A DNA stretch of 64,000 nt from Pontederia crassipes (GCA_030549335.1 CM060183.1:35958768-36022767), one strand, 5' to 3'. Shown: positions 34,541 through 48,215, numbered from the stretch's first letter. The notes: a model not told the origin generated them from the letters alone. Translations and numbers: made by a program.

Positions 34541-35607
34541 AGATTTACTTTGACTCGTCTGAGTAATGCATCGGTGTCACTGTTCCACTTTTGAGTGCCA
34601 ACAAATGTACATTTGAATCCATCCAGAATTGTCTGCGCATCGGTTTCGTGTTTCTTGTACTGTATTATTTTGTCATCTCATAATCGTTCAATCGTGGCTT
34701 TCTATTTCTTTCTTGCAGTAAATAAACAGTTTTCCTTGCTCCGGCAAGTTAGAGTACGTATTTCTTCTTTAGTTATGGCCGTGTGCTGGTCTACAATGTC
34801 CGCGAACTGTTAGAAGTATCGATGGGGCTGTTGTTTTGGCCTGAGGATAGGTCATAATTGGACTAATATTTGTTTGTCCCATACACGACAATTACAGGAA
34901 AGTGGCATGTATGTGTTTCAAGCGACAATTGAGATCGAGTAAAATGGAAATATGATTAAAAAGACTGAAATTTTGGAGACACTGGAAGAAGGGAGAGACA
35001 GAAAATTGTTGAATTTTAAATTGATGCCACCCACGAAATGGAAGTAAATAATCAAACTTAGCCATCTCTCGGGATAATCTTCCGCCTCGGAGACACATAT
35101 AAATTGAGGTTATGGATGCCACGACAACCAAATATTTTCCCTATCCTCCGACTTCTTTATTGATAGCAAGGAAACGATCGGAAAGAGAAGAAAATGAGTT
35201 TTGAAAGGACGCTTGCAAAGCCCTTTTTTTCTTCCTCGACACCTGCCAGCATGGGAACCGACTAGGGCATCGTTTCTTCCTTCAAATCATGCGATTTGTG
35301 CAACGACCGCAGCCAATATCAAACCAAGTCAGGCAAATTCTACCACCATGCACCTCAATTGCAAGTTGTAGTCACACAACAATTGTACGCGACAGTCGCA
35401 GAACAGGAGAAATAATGAAGGATTGCGCCCCGAGATAAATGTTCTCAGATAGATAAGAAGTACGAGAGAAGCGTGCTACAAGAGCATACCACATTAATAA
35501 CAAAAGCATAGCACATCCTTCAATATTTCATGCATTCTTAAAGCAAACGCTCGATTCTTTTCTGTGCCTGCCATAGATCCAGTAATAGTTGTTATTCGTA
35601 GCTGTTG
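34541..35607. other. Convergent 3' flanks of VTI1 and the DUF866 gene
   Basis: Probable 3' UTRs of the two convergent genes, with no further coding region seen. A TAAATAAACAG stretch near 34721 could act in 3' processing of VTI1, but this is not certain. Confidence 0.55.
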
Positions 35608-38196
35608 TTAAACATAAACGATCTTCCCACCGCCATGACTTCGCTTCTTTGCCTGTAAATTAATCCAGTTAACCTCATCAAGAGAAAACTTCTGCTTAAT
35701 AACTGGATAGTCCACTGCTTCAAAGACAACATAAACCCTACTTAAAGCTAGACCTACACATTCATATTATCTTACCACTCTGAAAGATGCCTTGAGATCA
35801 CTTAGGCCAACTGGGCAGTTTTCCTTCTCATCGTAGTCTGCAAACTCCCCTTCAGATAAATCAACATCGTACGTTGTACCACTCACCTACATAGTATTTA
35901 TCACCACTCATAAGCTTCCCGCCTCGAAAGTATCAGTTTAAAGAGAAAACTAGTTACCAAATTCTTTATATGAAGTTGACAAGAAATTAACCAATAGTAT
36001 TCGGGTTGACATGCATACATAGTAACTGTGCGATGGAAAAGAATAGTTACGATATTAACATTTTAACAAATACAAGGAGCTTGGATAATTGTAATAGCAG
36101 ACTTATAATATTGCACACGGTGGTAGGCAGTTCTTTTCCATGGATTTTGGTTTACCGCAAAAATGAGAAAAAAAAAATAGATCAACAAAGGTCGGCAGCA
36201 AACTTTGAATTTGCACAACCTTCATTCTATCTTCTAAGTTCTAACCTTCCACTCACAATATGTTTTTATCTTTTGAGATGGACCACTCACAATATTATTT
36301 TGAACTTCCACACAAGAAAGTACCTGACCTTCACACAAACCAATCAAATAATGAGATGTGAAACAGATTCTAAAAGTACAGAGTCCAAAGCCGAAAGAAT
36401 ACTTCAAAAGTTACCAAGAAACTCAGAATAATTGAATTCCAGGAACAGCAATTATCTAATAAAACAAATGAGCTTAAACGACAGAAGTTAACAACTTTGA
36501 TAATCTACATAGAAAAAAAGAAAAGTTCAATTCGGTCTTAATTAGTTTATTTACGGAACGGACCTAATAACATCTTATGGATTTATCAAACATAATTATG
36601 AAATGCTGGTTATTGTACTTCTCTGCAACTGTGGAAGTGAGAATTTTTCTTATATGGATGTAAATTTATATTTGCCACTAACTATTCTCAGAGTTGAATT
36701 TTTGCTGCAATTGAAATAATAATTTCTATGCCTTAATTTTATGGCCTCAAAGAATGATATTTTTTTTTTTTTTGCCTCAAAGAATGAATTAAGCATGGAT
36801 TCATCACAAACAGGAGATTAATAGATTAAATGAACTTTCAAAGAGGAGCTGCAAAAGCTTGAGTGACTCACAGATTCAGTTTTCCATCCATCTCGAAATG
36901 AGAAGTCAACAGGTTCAAAACCCCGGCAGTCAAAAACCATCAATTTGGCCAGCTGCCCAGCATGACTAGCTTCAAGAGTTAATGGTTGACCTTGACCAGG
37001 AACCATCTGGATTGTACCATCCCTACCGCAAGCAAGTGTCATTTTGTGAGTTGTATTAAAAAAAGATGAAATAATCTACTATACAATTATAACTCCGCCT
37101 ATATTTTATAGCTGGTCCCAAGTCCGGATAAAGGAGGAGGATTGTGTTAGGCCCCGACAGCCAACATAAAATCCTGTCGAATCTTATGAATATGGATCAA
37201 CGAATAGAGCGGAAGACGTCGTATGAGCCATGTAGCCGACCTCACCTAGTGGGATAAGGCTTTGTTGTTGTTGTAATCTACTATACAATTATATCTTCAT
37301 AGGCATTACTTCTATGGAATTATCTGGCACTCTTTCAAATAAATGAATTTCTTTTGCACTTCAACTGGTTTAAGTGCAAGCATTATCATCAAGATTTTCC
37401 TGCTAATTGTCAATAGTCATGTCATATCCTTTTACATTGATTACATTGCTTAGATATATTGAAGTATCGATTCCCACCAGCACAGCCAAACTTTAATCCT
37501 TGCTCTTTAATCAACGTTAAGAAACCCGGGTTATCAATAATATGAAAATGCGACAAACGCTTTCTTCTACTTTGCATATAGAACCATCTTGATGCAGTAT
37601 TTTTTCTAAGGCAATCCTGATGCAGTATTTTTCTAAGGCAATCTTGACGCACTATTCATCAATCACATCCCTCGCTTCTACTTCTACATCAGGCTCTAAA
37701 TTAAACTGCTCCAAAGAAGAAGATTTTTCCAATTTTCAAGGTTGCATGATACCGATCAGATACAGAACAACCCTATAAACTAATAGGAATTTTAGTAATC
37801 GGGGAGTAAGAGAGGCAAAAGGGTGGAATGGACCTTCTGTACGAGATTGGCAGTGCCCCTTCCTGTGGGAAGAGGAACCGATTCGGATAGCACCACGCAG
37901 GTCTCCTTCTGGCTCGTCTCTCCGCAGTTCTCGCATTTCACCTGATCCAGGAAGGAACCAATTACAACCACCGACAAGAAATTAACGTTCAAAAACATAT
38001 AAATAGAACTGAAGAACGGATCGAAACCGACCGATCGATGGATAAGTAGAAAGAAAAAATAAGGAAGACATAAAGGAAGGAAGAAAGGGGACACCTTGAA
38101 GTAGTAGGGGAAGTCGGGGTCGTCGCAGCCTCCTCGCGGCTGGAGGTTGGTAAGGTTCTCAAGCTCCGCCGTGAATAATAGCAGATAGAACACCAT
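35608..38196 (-). CDS. CXXC-motif zinc-binding protein, DUF866 family (CZIB/C1orf123-like)
   Basis: Minus-strand exons: 38196-38095 (MVFYLLLFTAELENLTNLQP onward), 37941-37834 (VKCENCGETSQKETC), exon 3 ending at 36872 (GRDGTIQMVPGQGQPLT to WKTES), 35886-35776 (VSGTTYDVDLSEGEFADYDE onward) and 35652-35608 (AKKRSHGGGKIVYV). The family folds around two CxxC pairs that bind zinc; its role is poorly known. The first pair, CENC, is intact. The expected second pair (VQK followed by CKxCGR) is not clear: upstream of CGRDG the genome reads TLACGR, and no micro-exon encoding the missing Cys was found in the 0.8-kb intron. The exon 3 start is therefore unresolved. The frame is also open upstream to an ATG at 38304, adding 36 residues (MASRHRYALVSTAAAVAVAV onward). 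I chose 38196 because homologues start there. Confidence 0.82.
37091..37274 (+). mobile_element. Au-type SINE, near full length, copy A
   Basis: 184 bp beginning AACTCCGCCTATATTTTATA, with the internal block GGTCCCAAGTCCGGATAAAG, and ending CTAGTGGGATAAGGC plus a (TTG)n tail. A perfect 18-bp target duplication AATCTACTATACAATTAT flanks it (37073-37090 and 37275-37292). It lies antisense within the DUF866 intron, about 40-50 bp before exon 3 in gene orientation. The tail and length match Au-type plant SINEs. The family name is from memory. Confidence 0.85.
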
Positions 38197-38304
38197 CCTA
38201 ATCGTGTACTCCTTGATCAGATTTGGGGCTTTCTTGGTGGCGGCGACGGCGACGGCGACGGCGGCAGCGGTGGAGACGAGGGCGTAGCGGTGACGAGATG
38301 CCAA

Positions 38305-39332
38305 CGCAAGGTATTACTATACAACTCGTAAAAAAAAAGGTTTTTATCGCGTTTTCCATTTTCTAAAATTTGATTTTTTATTTTAGAAAGTTTGACCAGC
38401 AAAAAACTAATTTTTAGGTGACAAATGGATCATATATCACTTCGCATAATTTATGTAAATATTGCAACTTTATAAAGTTTGTTCGATGAAAATATCTTTG
38501 TTGATAAAAAAATCCATGGAGTCACACAGATGATATCTAATTTATTTATAAAAACGATGATGGATTTTACTTAAACAGATGATTGAAGAACATTTTAGTT
38601 AAAAGGATGTCATCGATATTATCAAATATTGCATGTATTAAAAATCAAAAGTTAACTCCGCCTATGTTTTATAGCCGGTCCCAAGCCCGGATAAAGGAGG
38701 AGGATTGTGTTAGACCCGACAGCCAGCGTAAAACCCTGTCGAATCTCATGAACATGAATCAACGAGTCGTATGATCCATGTAGCCGACCCCACCTAGTGG
38801 GATAAGGCTTTGTTGTTGTTGTATTAAAAATCAAAAGTTGTCACTTGGAGTAAATAAACTCATCAGAGAATGAGTTCAGAGTTTCCAGCAGGAAAAATGA
38901 AAAGATGAACTGAAACGTTTAAACGCATCCAACATGTAAATCAACGCTATGCAGTCGTATCTTAGAAAAAGATCTGTCACCAACATTGGGGAAGACATAG
39001 AAAACTTAGAGAGTTGCATATAACATTTCAGTATACACATTCTTGTGACACTTTCCGAATTCTCTCGACCAATCCTGACCAAGAAAAATAGTAGAACTAA
39101 GAGAAATCTCATATGCAGTAATACACTTGCAAATGGAAGCTTATTAAGATACAGTCCTGTGAGCCTTTACACCATACAACTCTGCTCAGCAAAAGTTTTA
39201 AGAGAAAAGAAATATGAAAAGGTTAATTTGGATATTCAGACACTATTTACATGACAAAACCAGATAGCCTGATAAAACAAAAACTGCAACCTCATTGGTA
39301 GATCCATTGGTTGTCAGACAAGGCATCCATGG
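38305..39332. other. Intergenic region between DUF866 and ELF3
   Basis: The promoter side of the DUF866 gene and the 3' flank of ELF3. Apart from a SINE at 38654-38822, nothing was seen. Confidence 0.55.
38654..38822 (+). mobile_element. Au-type SINE, near full length, copy B
   Basis: 169 bp starting at the same 5' position (AACTCCGCCTATGTTTTATA) and ending with the same (TTG)n tail as the copy at 37091. It lacks an internal segment of about 15 bp present there. A perfect 17-bp target duplication ATTAAAAATCAAAAGTT is at 38637-38653 and 38823-38839. It lies 350-520 bp upstream of the DUF866 start. Confidence 0.87.
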
Positions 39333-42300
39333 TTATGACTCAAGTTGCTGCCTCTCTTCCTGTATCGATTGGAAAATCCTTGCTGCTGATTCAGAAGCAG
39401 ACCTAGGGTTGTGAGGTACAACCTTGATTATACGATTTTGGTTGTCTTTGTCGACAGATTGCAAGGGTTGATTGAGATTGTTCGTGATTGGATCGATTGG
39501 AAAGAGCGGCAATACATCTTTGTGTAATGGTGCATTCTTCGAAGGGCTGCTTGCTGTGCTTCCCTGCAATTCACTGTCTTTTGATGCCTGCAATTTCCAA
39601 AGGCCACTTCTTGGCCGGGACACGTTACATGAGCTCCTAGAGTGCTGTTCCATCTGTCTGCTATGCCATGATCCAGCCAAATTGCTCAACTGCTCAATAG
39701 CAGAAGAAGATATTAATGGATTCATTGCTGGCAGACCATAAGGCGTTGGAAAGTAGTTAGGCGAAATTGCAGCAGAATTAGGTAGAACACCCATGTTCGG
39801 TGGCTGATGAGATGCTGGGACGCCAAAAGCTGGGTTCATGTAACTTCCAGGTACAGGAGCCACGCCAAGAGGAGTACAACTACCATACATTGGAGCCATG
39901 AAACCACCTGGAGGTGGGCAAGGTCCCGCATATGGTTTATAAACAAGTCCCTCTGAAGGTGACATAACAGGAACTAACCATTGGTTTGCTGGGGGTTGGA
40001 AACAGCAAGGACTTTGTCTGTTGTCAGGAACTGCTGGCATATTCGGTGCATTTTCAGGGGGAGCAACACTCGGAACCGTGCACTGGAGACCTTTACTAGC
40101 CTCATTTTGAGAAGAAAGAACAGGCAGTGGCTGTGGATTCTGGTTAAGCTTCTTGGAAGCATCTTTCCCTTTATCTACTTGAATTTGAGAATGCTTACTA
40201 CTATCGGTTAAAGGCATCTTAATGGATGGCTTTCCCAGAGATTTTCCTAGATAAGTGTCACCTTCGAGAAGCAGATGTGGAGATGCAGCTATCAACTTCT
40301 GAACCTGTCAAATTCAACTTTATGTCAGATTCAAGTAATTCAAACTACCAGAATGTTTTACAAATGCCTCAGTTCTTTTCAACAATGTTGTTATCCTAAA
40401 AATTGACTAACCTTTATTAGCCTATGCAGCTCAAACACTTGGATTGCAAAAACCCTTTGTTGACTGCAAAAAATTTAGAGGAGCCATTTATTACCAAAGA
40501 TAAAAAAAGTCCAAGAGATAAACAAGGTACCAAAGATCAGAAGGTCCAAGAGATAAACAACACATTATTATCAGAAAAAAAAACTATCAAGAAGAAATAT
40601 TTCTTAAAAATTCTCCCGACCAATGGGATTGTTGTTTCCTGTGGATAAATGACGTTACATGCCTTTGAAAGTACCACAATAGTAAATGCAGCAAAAAGAA
40701 ACAGCAACCGTTACACAGAAGAACAAAATCACATGCTAAGAAATGAGAAAATGACAGTAAGGCTAGGACGATGTGCTTCAATACTTCATTTGGGTTTCCT
40801 CAAAAAAAAAAAACTTCATTTAGGTTAACATATGCAATGATTCATTTAGGTATGGTTGAGAATTGTGTTTGGACTGCTGCAAGAGTTTCAACCATACTTT
40901 CATTCCTAAGCATAGATATCTAATTCCGAATTCAATTTGAAAATTCTTTTAATGACAACTTGAGAACAATAAATACAAGCAACTTTGGTTTTCTTTGATA
41001 TTTGTCTTTAAATTTAGGAAGGAAGCTATCAGTAATCGACAATTGCACCTGTTGGAATATGAACGAAAGGGTTCTCGCAGAAATGAGTAATATTGTAGAC
41101 GCTGATAACAATCATGGACTTCATTCATTGCTAATTAATGGAACAAAATAAAGAAAAAGGGAAAGAAAACAAATGAAGTCAAGCAAGGTGTTCGAGTTGT
41201 TAAAGAAAAAATAGAATATTTCCTAGTAGGAACACCAAGTGTTGTTTTTTTTCTCTTGAGAAGAACACCAAGTGTCATGTTGCCAACATATCACATGCCA
41301 GTATTTTTTTTCATGAGAAGCACATGCAAGTATATGTGCCGGTACATTATTGCTAACAGTAACATCCTGGCTTATGTGATTGATGAAAAGCATAGAAAAA
41401 CAATACAAAGCCTTGAGACTTACTTCACAATTGCTCTTCTAGCTTTCCAAAATTGCTTTGGACCAATTACTCCTACAATATCATCTGGAGATATATCAAA
41501 GCCAGACATGATATCCACCACAAGGGCCTCGGGTTCTTCATTATTTTTTTCTACACGGATTGACCTATTTTCTTTTGATTCATCTACCTTGGAGTTGAGA
41601 GACAAACTTGAACTTCTACAAATTCTACTAGACGATTCTGTGTTTTTTATATTGGAAGCATCATCCTTCTGCAAATCACGGTTGTCATCCAAGTTCCTGA
41701 CTCGAGCTACATCATCATCATGAAAAGATTCTTGATGCAGTGTTCCAACAAAATGTTTATCGCTAACCAGAACTCTATCAACAGAAACTGAGGAAGTTTT
41801 TACTGCAACTTTGTGGGATGCAGATTTTTCTCTGGGTCTCTCAAATTCTAGGGATTCTTCAGGTCTTTTTTCGTTGTGTGGTCTAACAGAGACTCCCACT
41901 TTCCCATCGGAAGTCTTGATTTGCTTCAAGGAATTGTCATTGGAAGCTGGACACTGGATTGAAGACCTGAAAGATGCAGTTGCACCTTTTTGTGGATTGC
42001 TTACATTTACAGGCGTTGGCTTCACTGGAACTATAACAGGTGCATCCTGTTTTGATGACACAACTTTTCCTAATTGATCAAAGATAGGAACCCTAAAATC
42101 ATCTACTTCTTCAAACTTCTTCTTGAAAGACTGTTTCGCGTTCTCACGCTGGGAACTGCATCCGATTACTGATCTCACACCAACTGACGTTCTAGAGTTT
42201 CCGGGTTTCAAGGATCTTTGCTCAGATTCTATTCTAGTCACATTATGTTGCATTACATCAGAAGGTCGAGATGTCATTCTTTCTGGTTGAGAAAAAGCAT

Positions 42301-42723
42301 TCCTCTCATTACCATAGTCCTGCATCAAAATGAAAGGTACGAATAATGGCTAAATATTGTTCACCAAAACTATAACATGTAACAGCAAAATATTTCACTG
42401 TGAACTGAAGACATGGAACCACCGTCATCACCGAGCACTTCAAGATAATTATCCAATCTGCAATCCAACGGAAAGTAGCCAAATGACGAGAAAAATGAAC
42501 TCACCTGACTCGATGAATTGGAAGGCACCAAATTGCTCGAATTATGAGGGAGGGGCAGCGTGAACGGTGCCGAATTAAACCTGTTTGAAGGGATGCTGAA
42601 CTGCTCATAGAGTGCCATCTTGTTCCTGGGTGGGGCTCTCGGCCCTCCTTTATCAGTATCATTCACATGGAGCCTCGGAAACAGAGGTCCTGGGATCTTA
42701 TCATCTTGCTTTGTCGCCTTCAT
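39333..42723 (-). CDS. ELF3: EARLY FLOWERING 3 (evening complex scaffold)
   Basis: Four minus-strand exons: 42723-42505, 42319-41424, 40463-40412 and 40304-39333, totalling 712 residues. ELF3 bridges ELF4 and LUX in the evening complex, which represses clock and growth genes at night in the nucleus. The N-terminal block is clear: [20 protein letters not shown] then [15 protein letters not shown]. Exon 2 ends with [17 protein letters not shown]. The 52-nt exon 3 encodes [17 protein letters not shown], and exon 4 opens [16 protein letters not shown], all conserved ELF3 core. Exon 4 then has a Pro/Gly/Asn-rich stretch (prion-like region of the family) and ends [18 protein letters not shown]. Splice borders are GT-AG and codon phases close exactly (0, 2, 0). 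The ATG at 42723 is chosen over an upstream in-frame TTG. No break was seen. Confidence 0.95.
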
Positions 42724-43336
42724 AGTGGTCAATCTTCCTCAAAGATGTGCCTATCTTCTTCACATCCAGCACCCAACTCCAAACTAAACCCCCAAAACAG
42801 CAAGGAAAAAGCACTTATTTCTCCTGGATTGAGAAAGAATATACTGACCACGAATCCCCAGAACCAGAAATTCGATCAAAGGAACACTTGATTCCTCCTT
42901 TCGAACAAGAAATTAGCTTGAAAAAAAAAAAAGAAACAACCTTTCAACCGAGTTCCAACGCAAAGCCTGGAATTCCCGCAACTGAACAGCAACTTCCGGC
43001 ACCAAGATCCGATAGAGGAAAGCTACCAGGAGTGCGCAGCGAAGACCGTCCAAAGAAACATCCCCCAGAGAAGTAATCTTTCCTCCAGAATCGACAAAGC
43101 CAAACCTCGTGCAACGCAACGCTTACCACCAATCTCCTTAAGAAGAAAAAGAAAAAAATTGAATATATTTTTTTCTCCGAAACTATCACGGGAGGCGGAG
43201 CAGAATCCAGCAGTAAAAATCCAATCTTTTTCCCACAAGAACGCGCGACGCGGTCGATTTTAGCAGGAAAAAACGGATCTTTGGCGAAGAAATCTTTGGA
43301 ACGAAAGGCCACAAGGATGCAGGCAGGGGAGAGGGA

Positions 43337-43374
<38 letters not shown>

Positions 43375-43490
43375 GAAAGGAGAGGACGGATTGAGAGCGC
43401 CGCTTGGATTCGGGGCGAACAAAATGGAGACTTGGCTATGGAAAGCGAGCAAGAAAGATACCTCCTCATCCAACAAATCAATTAAAAAAA
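42724..43490 (-). promoter_or_regulatory. ELF3 upstream/leader region with GA/CT tract
   Basis: No coding region. A (GA)n tract at about 43341-43370 (CT on the gene strand) lies roughly 620 bp before the ATG and probably marks the core promoter or leader. A leader intron is possible but could not be fixed. Confidence 0.45.
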
Positions 43491-44793
43491 ACATAAAACA
43501 ATAATGAAGTGGGCAAAAGTCGCAAATTACTATTTTAATTTTAATTAATGACTTTAAGATGTGTTTGGATTGACAAAAAAAAAAGGTAATAAAATAGAAG
43601 AAAAAATTAGTTTTACATTTCATGTGGATCGAATTATCTTTTTGAAGGGGACAAATAGTTCTAGTTTTTCTTCTAATAAATTAAAACTACCTCGTTTCAG
43701 TTTATTTGATTTTAAAAAAAAATGACGAGAAAAATTGAATTAATCTCTTAACACATTTAAACCAATTTACCTGACATCTGTTTCCATTTCTTTCCATTTT
43801 CCCGTTTATTATTATATCCAGACAAGAGAATGTGTGAATAAGCTTCATCAGTTTTTTTCTTTCATTTTTGGTATATTATTGTCATCATTGAAATTTTAGA
43901 TGAGGTGATTAGGCCGCTTTTTCCCATTTCATTTTAACACCTTAATTAGTTTAACAATGAGAATAAAAGGGAAAGAGTGGGGTAATTGTGATGTAGATTA
44001 GGTTGATTAGTTAGCCTTAAGCGTGCGATTGGATAATTTGATGGGCTCGACAAGATGGTAGATCAATTGAACCAATTGGACGTGATGTGTTGGTGCTCTG
44101 CTGTGTTGCTTAGTGAGGTTGTATTTTGTAGTGTATATATATTCCCATTTTCTAACAAAAAAAATATAGGTATTTTTATTATTTTTTGCAGCGAGAAATT
44201 CGAAAAAATAGTTTTACTTAGTGGAGAATATCCTCCTTTGTTCATCCGGATATTTAATGATTAAAATATATTTATGATCAATAATTTAGTAATATCATGT
44301 GAAATATTTTTGTAATAATTAGAATTAAAATAAAAGTTGTAATTCATGGTTAAAATTATCTGTATAAGAAGTTACATCATTTACGTAAAACTTTTTATAA
44401 ATTTAAAGCCAAATTATTTTGATTAAGCTTGCAAAATTATTTAATAAACAATTAATCTACATAAACATTTGATTAAGATAGATAGATAGATAGTATATTA
44501 TATTATATAATGGTGGGACGTGTTGTACCTAACTCACCCAAATCAATTTAAGATTTGTGCCACCTTAATATCTATTGCTGAGCTGTGAGTGGGCAGGGGA
44601 ACCGGACAGAGATATTTTTACTACAGTGGTGCAACTTGGGAGATGGAGAAGTGGACCCCGCTCCGGCGGTCTAATCCGCCCAGTTTAACCCAAGCCCGAC
44701 AAAAAGGACCGGTGATTAGCTATGGGTTCTGGGCCGGACCTTAATCGTAATGGGGCACCAGGTCGGCCGATCACTAGGCCCATATTGCAGCAT

Positions 44794-44983
<190 letters not shown>

Positions 44984-47401
44984 ATATAGAATCCCATTTA
45001 AACATGCAAAGTTGCACAGCCTATTTTCCTGAAGATCAGAATCTTCGGCATTTAATAGATTTTTCTATTTTACATTCATAAGCATGATGACCAATACGAT
45101 CACAAAAAAAATAAGTATGAAATATAAAAAAATAAAATAAAAAGAATCTGATTATAAAAAATAATAATGTGTATGTCTAATTTTCACAAAATTAGAATGA
45201 GAATGCTAAATCTCTTCGTTGAATGTTTTCTCTTACTAATATATGACAAGTAAAAATTTTTAATGCTGAAAAACATATATATTCTTCTTTTTTCCCTAAA
45301 GAGATAATAAGTATTCTAAAAAATGTGAAACAAAAAAATAAAAGGAAGAAAAAACAATCAAATAATCTGATGACTCAAATCGATCTTAACTAGGATGATA
45401 GAATTCAAGTTGAATCTGGTTGAACCATTTTTTTTCACTATTATTGAACATACTTCTCTTACGCATAACTTTTAGGAGTAATTTTTTTAGATAATATAAT
45501 ATTTATTGAATTATTTGGGTCCACTATTTTATAAATTTCAATTTCATGGATGAAGATATTTATTTGTGATTTAACTTTACCAAGTTAAAAATAATATATA
45601 TACATTTTTTTATTCGAGGTATATTGATAAAATTTGTACATTAATTTATAAATCTTTATTTTTTTTATAAATAACTAATATGAATTATCAAATAGATTAT
45701 TTATACATAATAAATAAGATAATGTACACTGTCATTTAATATTGAATGGTAATACACTGAAAACACATTTAAATTTATTTTTTTCCGCCAGAAATCCATA
45801 TATATCCAATTTTACAAATTAGTCATCCAACTTTAATTATTTTTCATCGGTTACGGTCATAACAAATTTGTTTCTTCCAATTATTGACTAGATATATTCC
45901 TTCAAATCAACTTTTAATAAATAAATAACAAGTTTATGATATTCGCAAAATTGTTTACCTCCATAACTCTCTATTCATGATATTATTTTATGTTCAACGT
46001 GACTTTTATTGTAAGTATAGTAATAACATGTAAATCTAGATGAATATGTATAGTAGAAAATTGTTGTGCCCGATAAAAAAAGATATAGACGTGTAAGATA
46101 ATTAAAGTTGGAAGATAAAAAGAAAATTAAAGAACGAGGTCTTTATAATAGGTTCCAATTTCACAAATGGGCTCCCAATGCGGCCCATATCTTTGACCCC
46201 GTGTAACAGTGGGCCGTGGACATTTCCAAAATTTGAATAGATATGTTAACTGCCGCAGGTGGTCCACACGATATGGGCCGTCCTTTTCAAACCTCCAACG
46301 ACTTGACCCGAAGGCGGTAAGTATTCAAATCCTCCTTGAGAATAACACCAAGTTCATAAATAAAAGTATTATTAATATATATATATATGGGACCATTAGA
46401 TGCGATTCCGACGTGATTAATCGATATGGATTCAGATCACACATTACAATTCATATTTATGATTGCGACAAAGTTTCAAGGTACAATGTACCACATACTT
46501 CTCAACTCCATTAAGATCCATTTCCTTTGAAAAAAAATAATCAAATGCTTTTACTTATTATATATCTTCATTAATTAATCAATACTGTTCTACTAGAATA
46601 TTTTTTTCCTTGACCAATTTGTTTCACAGCAAAAAAGCAAAAAAAAAAAAGACGGAAAGTTTTTTACTTCCAAAAGTTACTACAGAAAGAAAAGTTTTTT
46701 TACACTGACAATTGAATTCCCTTTGTGTTCAATACAGATCAGATGATAATGCATCTTTTTTTCTCATTGTGATATGGAACTTGCTGAGGACAAAAGGAAA
46801 CTGTGTGCATATGCAAAGAGACAAAGAGGTTATTACCAACCCAATACACAACAAGTAACAAAAAAACTTTGAGAATTATATCTACGTATAATATATATAT
46901 ATATATTACGAAATTATTTTTCGCTCGACCGATCGGTACACCATCTAGACATGCTCAACGACAAGCTTTTTGGGAAAGCACCGGGACATGTGTACATATT
47001 TGTAGTTTGGATGAAGGCAGGAACCAGGAGACCTGGCTGAGCAGCCATGACAACACCCCAATTTGTCAACTTGAGCAACCAGGCAATTATTTCCTAACCG
47101 TAGAAATGAATTCAAACAGAGCATTTAAATTGAAGGTGTACTGAGAACATGTCCTCCTCCCACTTTTTGCTTTCTCTCTCTACAATGTCAAAAGTAAAAG
47201 GGGGGTGTTACATAAAATACCAAAGAAGTCTGCTGCAACTTGGGGGAACCCCCACATCACCAGACATAACAAATGTTTGTTCTAGCCCATCCATAGGATG
47301 AAGAGAAGAATATATCCCTAGTTCCTTCACTTGTTCATCTCTTTAAGTGACAAAACAATCTTTGAATGGCACGGAGAAAGCCACTTTTTTTCTCTCTTTT
47401 T

Positions 47402-47403
<2 letters not shown>

Positions 47404-47482
<79 letters not shown>
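47404..47482. repeat. (CT)n microsatellite, about 39 units
   Basis: A perfect dinucleotide run of about 78 bp, about 740 bp downstream of the bHLH stop codon in gene orientation. Confidence 0.95.
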
Positions 47483-48215
47483 ACCAACAATTTTGGTGGT
47501 CTTCTCAAGGGCACGCTTGGATCGAATTAAGGGGACAGTGAGCTCTGCCACACTTGGTCTCTGCCTTTGGGCATATGCATAGAGAAGAAAAGCTTATAAG
47601 GGAAACAAAAGTAAGGCTGAGAGTACTTTAAAGTAGAAGAAAAGCTTAGGGAAACAGAAACAATTGGAGGCGGCAATCACTTCAAATTCTTTCCCAGCCA
47701 TGCATGCAGGATCTTGTTGATTAAGTGTAGGATGTGTCTCATGCATGATTCCTTAAACCTGTGATTATAGAGAACCCCATATACATGCTGCATGGCTCCT
47801 CAAGACACATAAAAGTTGAGAAATCATGAATGCCATCATAAGCTGCGTAATCCTTGGATTAGGGTTTGCATGCTTGGAAAAGATCGCCCCTAATGGAGCT
47901 ACTAGTCTTAAGAGGTGATTGGGTTAAAAAAAACTAAAGAAAGAAGAAAGGAAACACTAGTACTAGTAATACATTTGATCTTATCAGGGAGTTAAACTAT
48001 TCTCCCTTTTGGAAGGTCTTTGGAATTAGGACCTTGGTTAGGAAAAAGTGTGACCTGATCAAAGGAAAGGAATGAATTAAAGGTGTGGAAGCAAAAGGAT
48101 TGAGTTCACCAGCAGCTAAAACCCCACGGCTAATGATGAAGACAATGATATGGTGCCTTTGTGGGGGTCTCACTGTCTTGCTAATCTTTTTCGCTGATGG
48201 AAACTTTTTGATGCG

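Noticed and set aside
43558-43830. Possible small TIR element (GTTTGGATT and ATCCAGACA)
   Set aside because: The inverted ends match over only 8-9 bases with one mismatch and no target duplication could be set.
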